A stretch of DNA of 64,000 bases from Paenibacillus albiflavus. GTDB lineage: Bacteria > Bacillota > Bacilli > Paenibacillales > NBRC-103111. Below, piece after piece: positions 62,168 through 64,000 of the stretch. The notes beneath the pieces are model-generated. The model saw only the letters and a program-made list of their open reading frames with translations, was not told where the DNA came from and searched no databases. Positions within the stretch are counted from its first letter, which is position 1. Every line of letters begins with the position of its first letter. The position numbers and the translations under genes are program-made. The DNA lies in contig NZ_SKFG01000027.1 in assembly GCF_004344915.1 (NCBI RefSeq), positions 21,217 through 85,216 of the forward strand, given 5' to 3'.

Positions 62168-62250
62168 GCGGTCGTGGCGGAATGGCAGACGCGCTGGCTT
62201 CAGGTGCCAGTGGTAGCAATACCGTGGAGGTTCGAGTCCTCTCGACCGCA
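62168..62250 (+). tRNA. tRNA-Leu (CAG anticodon)
   Basis: 83-nt type II tRNA. Acceptor GCGGTCG (62168-62174) pairs with CGACCGC (62243-62249), discriminator A at 62250. Anticodon stem CTGGC/GCCAG with loop TTCAGGT gives anticodon CAG. Long variable arm with TGGTAGCAATACCG, and the TTCGAGTCC T-loop region follow. The 3' CCA is not encoded. It is single, with its own promoter and terminator. Confidence 0.95.
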
Positions 62251-62261
62251 TGACTACAATG

Positions 62262-62310
62262 AACAAGGTCTATTAATTACTTAATCGTAATCTATAGACC
62301 TTGTTTTTTT
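62262..62310 (+). terminator. Terminator after tRNA-Leu
   Basis: Perfect 12-bp stem AACAAGGTCTAT (62262-62273) with ATAGACCTTGTT (62294-62305), then TTTTT. Confidence 0.85.
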
Positions 62311-62421
62311 ATATGTTCAGAATTTGCCTGCGGGCTATTATCTTGTCTAACAGGATTATTACACTTGCAAATCGAATATTTTAGTAGAAAGTAGTAAAGG
62401 TTGAAGGAGCTGATACAGCAA

Positions 62422-62697
62422 ATGAAGAAATGGATCGTCATCTTCATTATTCTAGGGCTATTATTCCTTACTAATCCGACAAAGGATGAGTATGTATCCT
62501 GGATGAAGGACAAATCTACTGCAAATAGTGGACAAATAGAAAAAGGCTTAGTATCCGTGTTTGGTAACTTCATTTATGGTGGAACAACCACTTCGACCAA
62601 TCTCTATTTGTTCTCGATCTTCGAGACGAAACTGGATACAGATAAACCTTATAGGGTGATAGGAATATTTAAGAATTTTATTCCGATTAATTTCTAA
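62422..62697 (+). CDS. Small exported or anchored protein (DUF4359-like)
   Basis: 91 residues from the ATG at 62422 (AAGGAG about 12 bases upstream; a TTG seven codons earlier overlaps that site). One N-terminal helix (KKWIVIFIILGLLFLTNP) is followed by KDEYVSWMKDK, a TNPxKDEYxSW pattern I associate with DUF4359-type secreted proteins, and a strand-rich C terminus (FSIFETKLD). Function unknown. The dispersed two-hairpin element begins three bases after its stop. Confidence 0.65.
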   Translation: MKKWIVIFIILGLLFLTNPTKDEYVSWMKDKSTANSGQIEKGLVSVFGNFIYGGTTTSTNLYLFSIFETKLDTDKPYRVIGIFKNFIPINF

Positions 62698-62700
62698 TTA

Positions 62701-62786
62701 TTATAGAATTTATTACATTCGTCTCATAAATTCTAAGTAATACCTTAAGAAACGCATCCGTCCATAAAGGCGGTGAAACCGTTTCT
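62701..62786. repeat. Dispersed two-hairpin element, copy 2
   Basis: Aligns without gaps to 20355-20440 with six substitutions. Hairpin A AGAATTTAT/ATAAATTCT is intact. In hairpin B, the 3' inner arm changes from GACGATG to GGCGGTG, converting two U-A pairs to U-G and preserving the stem. Lies between two small same-strand genes. Confidence 0.85.
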
Positions 62787-62886
62787 CTTGATCAAATGAT
62801 TGAAAATGGGACTGGTATAGCAAGCATCGTGCATCGCTCGTGGCTAAAGTCAGAATGCTAAGCTCATAATGGAAGGGGAGATGAAG

Positions 62887-63198
62887 ATGAAGATGAAGAT
62901 GAAGACCTTACTTTACAGCACAATTACGTGCCTTGTTATCGCTGTAGCAGCTTTCTTCATAAGTGATCTAAGGCTTTCACTCCAAATTTGTCTAAGTATA
63001 GGCGGTATATTACTTGCTTTGTCCATGGTGTTCTCGGGGGCTCTTGGAAGTGGAGAGCGGATACGGGCAAATTTTAATACAAGTACGGTAGAAGATAATG
63101 AAACAAGATTCAAGTGGTCTTTATATTTACTGATTATGGCGGCTCCATTTCTAACAGTGGGGTTCATCATATTTATGGTAGTTAAACAACTCAATTGA
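62887..63198 (+). CDS. Small two- or three-helix membrane protein (DUF5316-like)
   Basis: About 103 residues. Hydrophobic segments at about 6-24, 34-52 and 80-98, with a conserved-looking GSGERIRANFNTS loop between, which I associate with DUF5316. The start lies in a tandem ATGAAG repeat (four copies, 62881-62904), giving several candidate starts; 62887 is taken because GGGGAG lies six bases upstream. Function unknown. The dispersed element is upstream. Confidence 0.65.
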   Translation: MKMKMKTLLYSTITCLVIAVAAFFISDLRLSLQICLSIGGILLALSMVFSGALGSGERIRANFNTSTVEDNETRFKWSLYLLIMAAPFLTVGFIIFMVVKQLN

Positions 63199-63284
63199 TC
63201 ATGTGCACTAAAAGCCTTGCTTGCTAAGCCTTTTTATAATGTTATAGTAAAGAGAATGGCTATAATATAAATCGGAGGAATTTC

Positions 63285-63542
63285 ATGAATCCCATTAAAT
63301 TACCTAGAGAGCAGAAGATGGAGATTATTTCGAGCATCCAAGATTATTTTGAAGCAGAGCGTTCAGAATCAATCGGAGATTTAGCCGCTGAAAACTTATT
63401 GGATTTTATGCTAAAAGAACTGTCACCCTATATATATAACCAAGCGATAACCGATGCTCGCAAAGTCATAATGCAGAAAATGGAGTCTTTGGATGATGAA
63501 ATGTATGCACTAGAGAAGCCACTTCAAGCCAACAGAAGATGA
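63285..63542 (+). CDS. DUF2164 family protein
   Basis: 85 residues. IKLPREQKMEIISSIQDYFE and the LLDFMLKELSPYIYNQAI segment are the hallmark of DUF2164, a small helical family of unknown function. ATG after CGGAGG. It is the last protein gene before the rRNA operon; the 63,543-63,709 stretch between them shows no gene. Confidence 0.85.
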   Translation: MNPIKLPREQKMEIISSIQDYFEAERSESIGDLAAENLLDFMLKELSPYIYNQAITDARKVIMQKMESLDDEMYALEKPLQANRR

Positions 63543-63709
63543 TGCTAAATCACTCTGAATTTGAATGTATAAAATTGGATGTATACAAGTTGTTGCATAC
63601 TTGCTGTAAATTTGATAAGATACTCCTTGTCACTTCGGTAGACGTGCTGATGTTTGAAGGAAACAATCGATAATCGATTGACTCCTAGAAAAAAGAAATT
63701 AAAAAGTTC

Positions 63710-63739
63710 TTGACAAAAACACGAACCAAGTGATATAAT
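63710..63739 (+). promoter_or_regulatory. Ribosomal RNA operon promoter
   Basis: Consensus TTGACA (63710-63715), 18-bp spacer, consensus TATAAT (63734-63739), the best promoter in the window, about 175 bp before 16S. Confidence 0.85.
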
Positions 63740-63915
63740 ATAAAAGTTGTCTCGCAAGTAACGAGATGATAGAAACGAAAGAAATTGTCCTTTGAAAACT
63801 GAACAACGAGTGAAGAAATAAATGAGATTAATAATCTCAACAACGTCGAGAGAGTAACACTTCGGTGCTTATGTTTGAGACAAGCTAGCAAGAAATTTTG
63901 AGCAATCAGCTCACC
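63740..63915 (+). other. rRNA operon leader
   Basis: Leader between the promoter and 16S rRNA. It contains TCCTTTGAAAACTGAACAA near 63789, a sequence typical of Bacillales rRNA leaders and spacers (antitermination/processing region), and inverted repeats such as GAGATTAATAATCTC near 63823 that may form RNase III processing stems. Confidence 0.6.
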
Positions 63916-64000
63916 TTTAATGGAGAGTTTGATCCTGGCTCAGGACGAACGCTGGCGGCGTGCCTAATACATGCAAGTCGAGCGGAGTTATTCCTTCGGG
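63916..64000 (+). rRNA. rrs: 16S ribosomal RNA, 5' end (partial)
   Basis: Contains the universal AGAGTTTGATCCTGGCTCAG and the following GACGAACGCTGGCGGCGTGCC-type conserved 5' domain, then AGTCGAGCGGAGTTATTCCT, which fits Paenibacillus-type 16S variable region 1. The exact mature 5' end is estimated; the gene continues beyond the window. Confidence 0.95.

Noticed and set aside
62016..62219. Minus-strand open frame of 67 codons over the tRNA-Leu
   Set aside because: Antisense to a well-folded tRNA with its own promoter and terminator.

Overview
The window looks like chromosomal DNA from a Paenibacillus-type Firmicute. The partial 16S rRNA at the right edge, strong AGGAGG-like ribosome binding sites, frequent TTG/GTG starts, sigma-A promoters with 17-18 bp spacers, and a Bacillus-like gene set (cshA, relQ, ytpB, yhaO-yhaN, yugP, xpt, tpx, cimA) all fit this. 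I see no insertion sequence, prophage or CRISPR array; it reads as core and near-core chromosome with some metabolic islands.

Layout. 1-3.3 kb: a two-gene heterodimeric ABC multidrug exporter (BmrC/BmrD type; the first gene is cut by the window edge). 3.3-9.1 kb, minus strand: a five-gene tyrosine/homogentisate catabolic operon (hpd, flavin-reductase-fold protein, fumarylacetoacetase, hmgA, AMP-forming acyl-CoA synthetase) behind one promoter. 9.3-14.1 kb: an MFS transporter, a repeat-bearing spacer, a THUMP-type rRNA methyltransferase, an O-methyltransferase and a second MFS. 14.2-18.4 kb: two CapA-family proteins around an FAH-family gene, then a DUF92 protein. 18.4-22.7 kb, minus strand: oligoendopeptidase F, a TerC-family metal exporter under a yybP-ykoY (Mn2+) riboswitch, and a nitroreductase. 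22.9-25.0 kb: ytpB and pfkA. 25.1-27.9 kb, minus strand: a putative glycoside hydrolase, tatA, a small protein and a YitT-family protein. 28.0-31.5 kb: cshA with a long leader, a DUF624 protein, a promoter-driven structured RNA (6S candidate) and a small protein. 31.6-37.6 kb: tpx facing a LysR regulator, a YugP-type metallopeptidase, an MFS, a ResA-like thioredoxin and cimA. 37.7-50.7 kb: dinB, ferredoxin, an L,D-transpeptidase, pyrD-relQ-DUF309, thpR, a thioredoxin-like protein, an RsmF-type methyltransferase, a pseudouridine synthase, a HAD phosphatase, an acidic protein with three internal repeats, and DegV. 50.9-58.4 kb: a glycosyltransferase, yhaO-yhaN, two small membrane proteins and a YkvI-type protein. 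58.5-64 kb: a lipoprotein, xpt, cbiZ, small proteins, tRNA-Leu(CAG), and the promoter, leader and start of an rRNA operon.

Points of interest. A 93 percent identical 86-bp two-hairpin element occurs at 20.4 and 62.7 kb, with a diverged half-copy at 31.1 kb. A perfect 12-bp palindrome carries both stop codons of two convergent genes at 3.3 kb. Oligoendopeptidase F has an in-frame signal-peptide-like extension with its own ribosome binding site. The tyrosine operon lacks a recognisable maleylacetoacetate isomerase. Three genes contain internal patches of sharply higher G+C. An acidic protein of unknown function is built from three copies of one unit. All family calls were made by eye from motifs; no database search was run.
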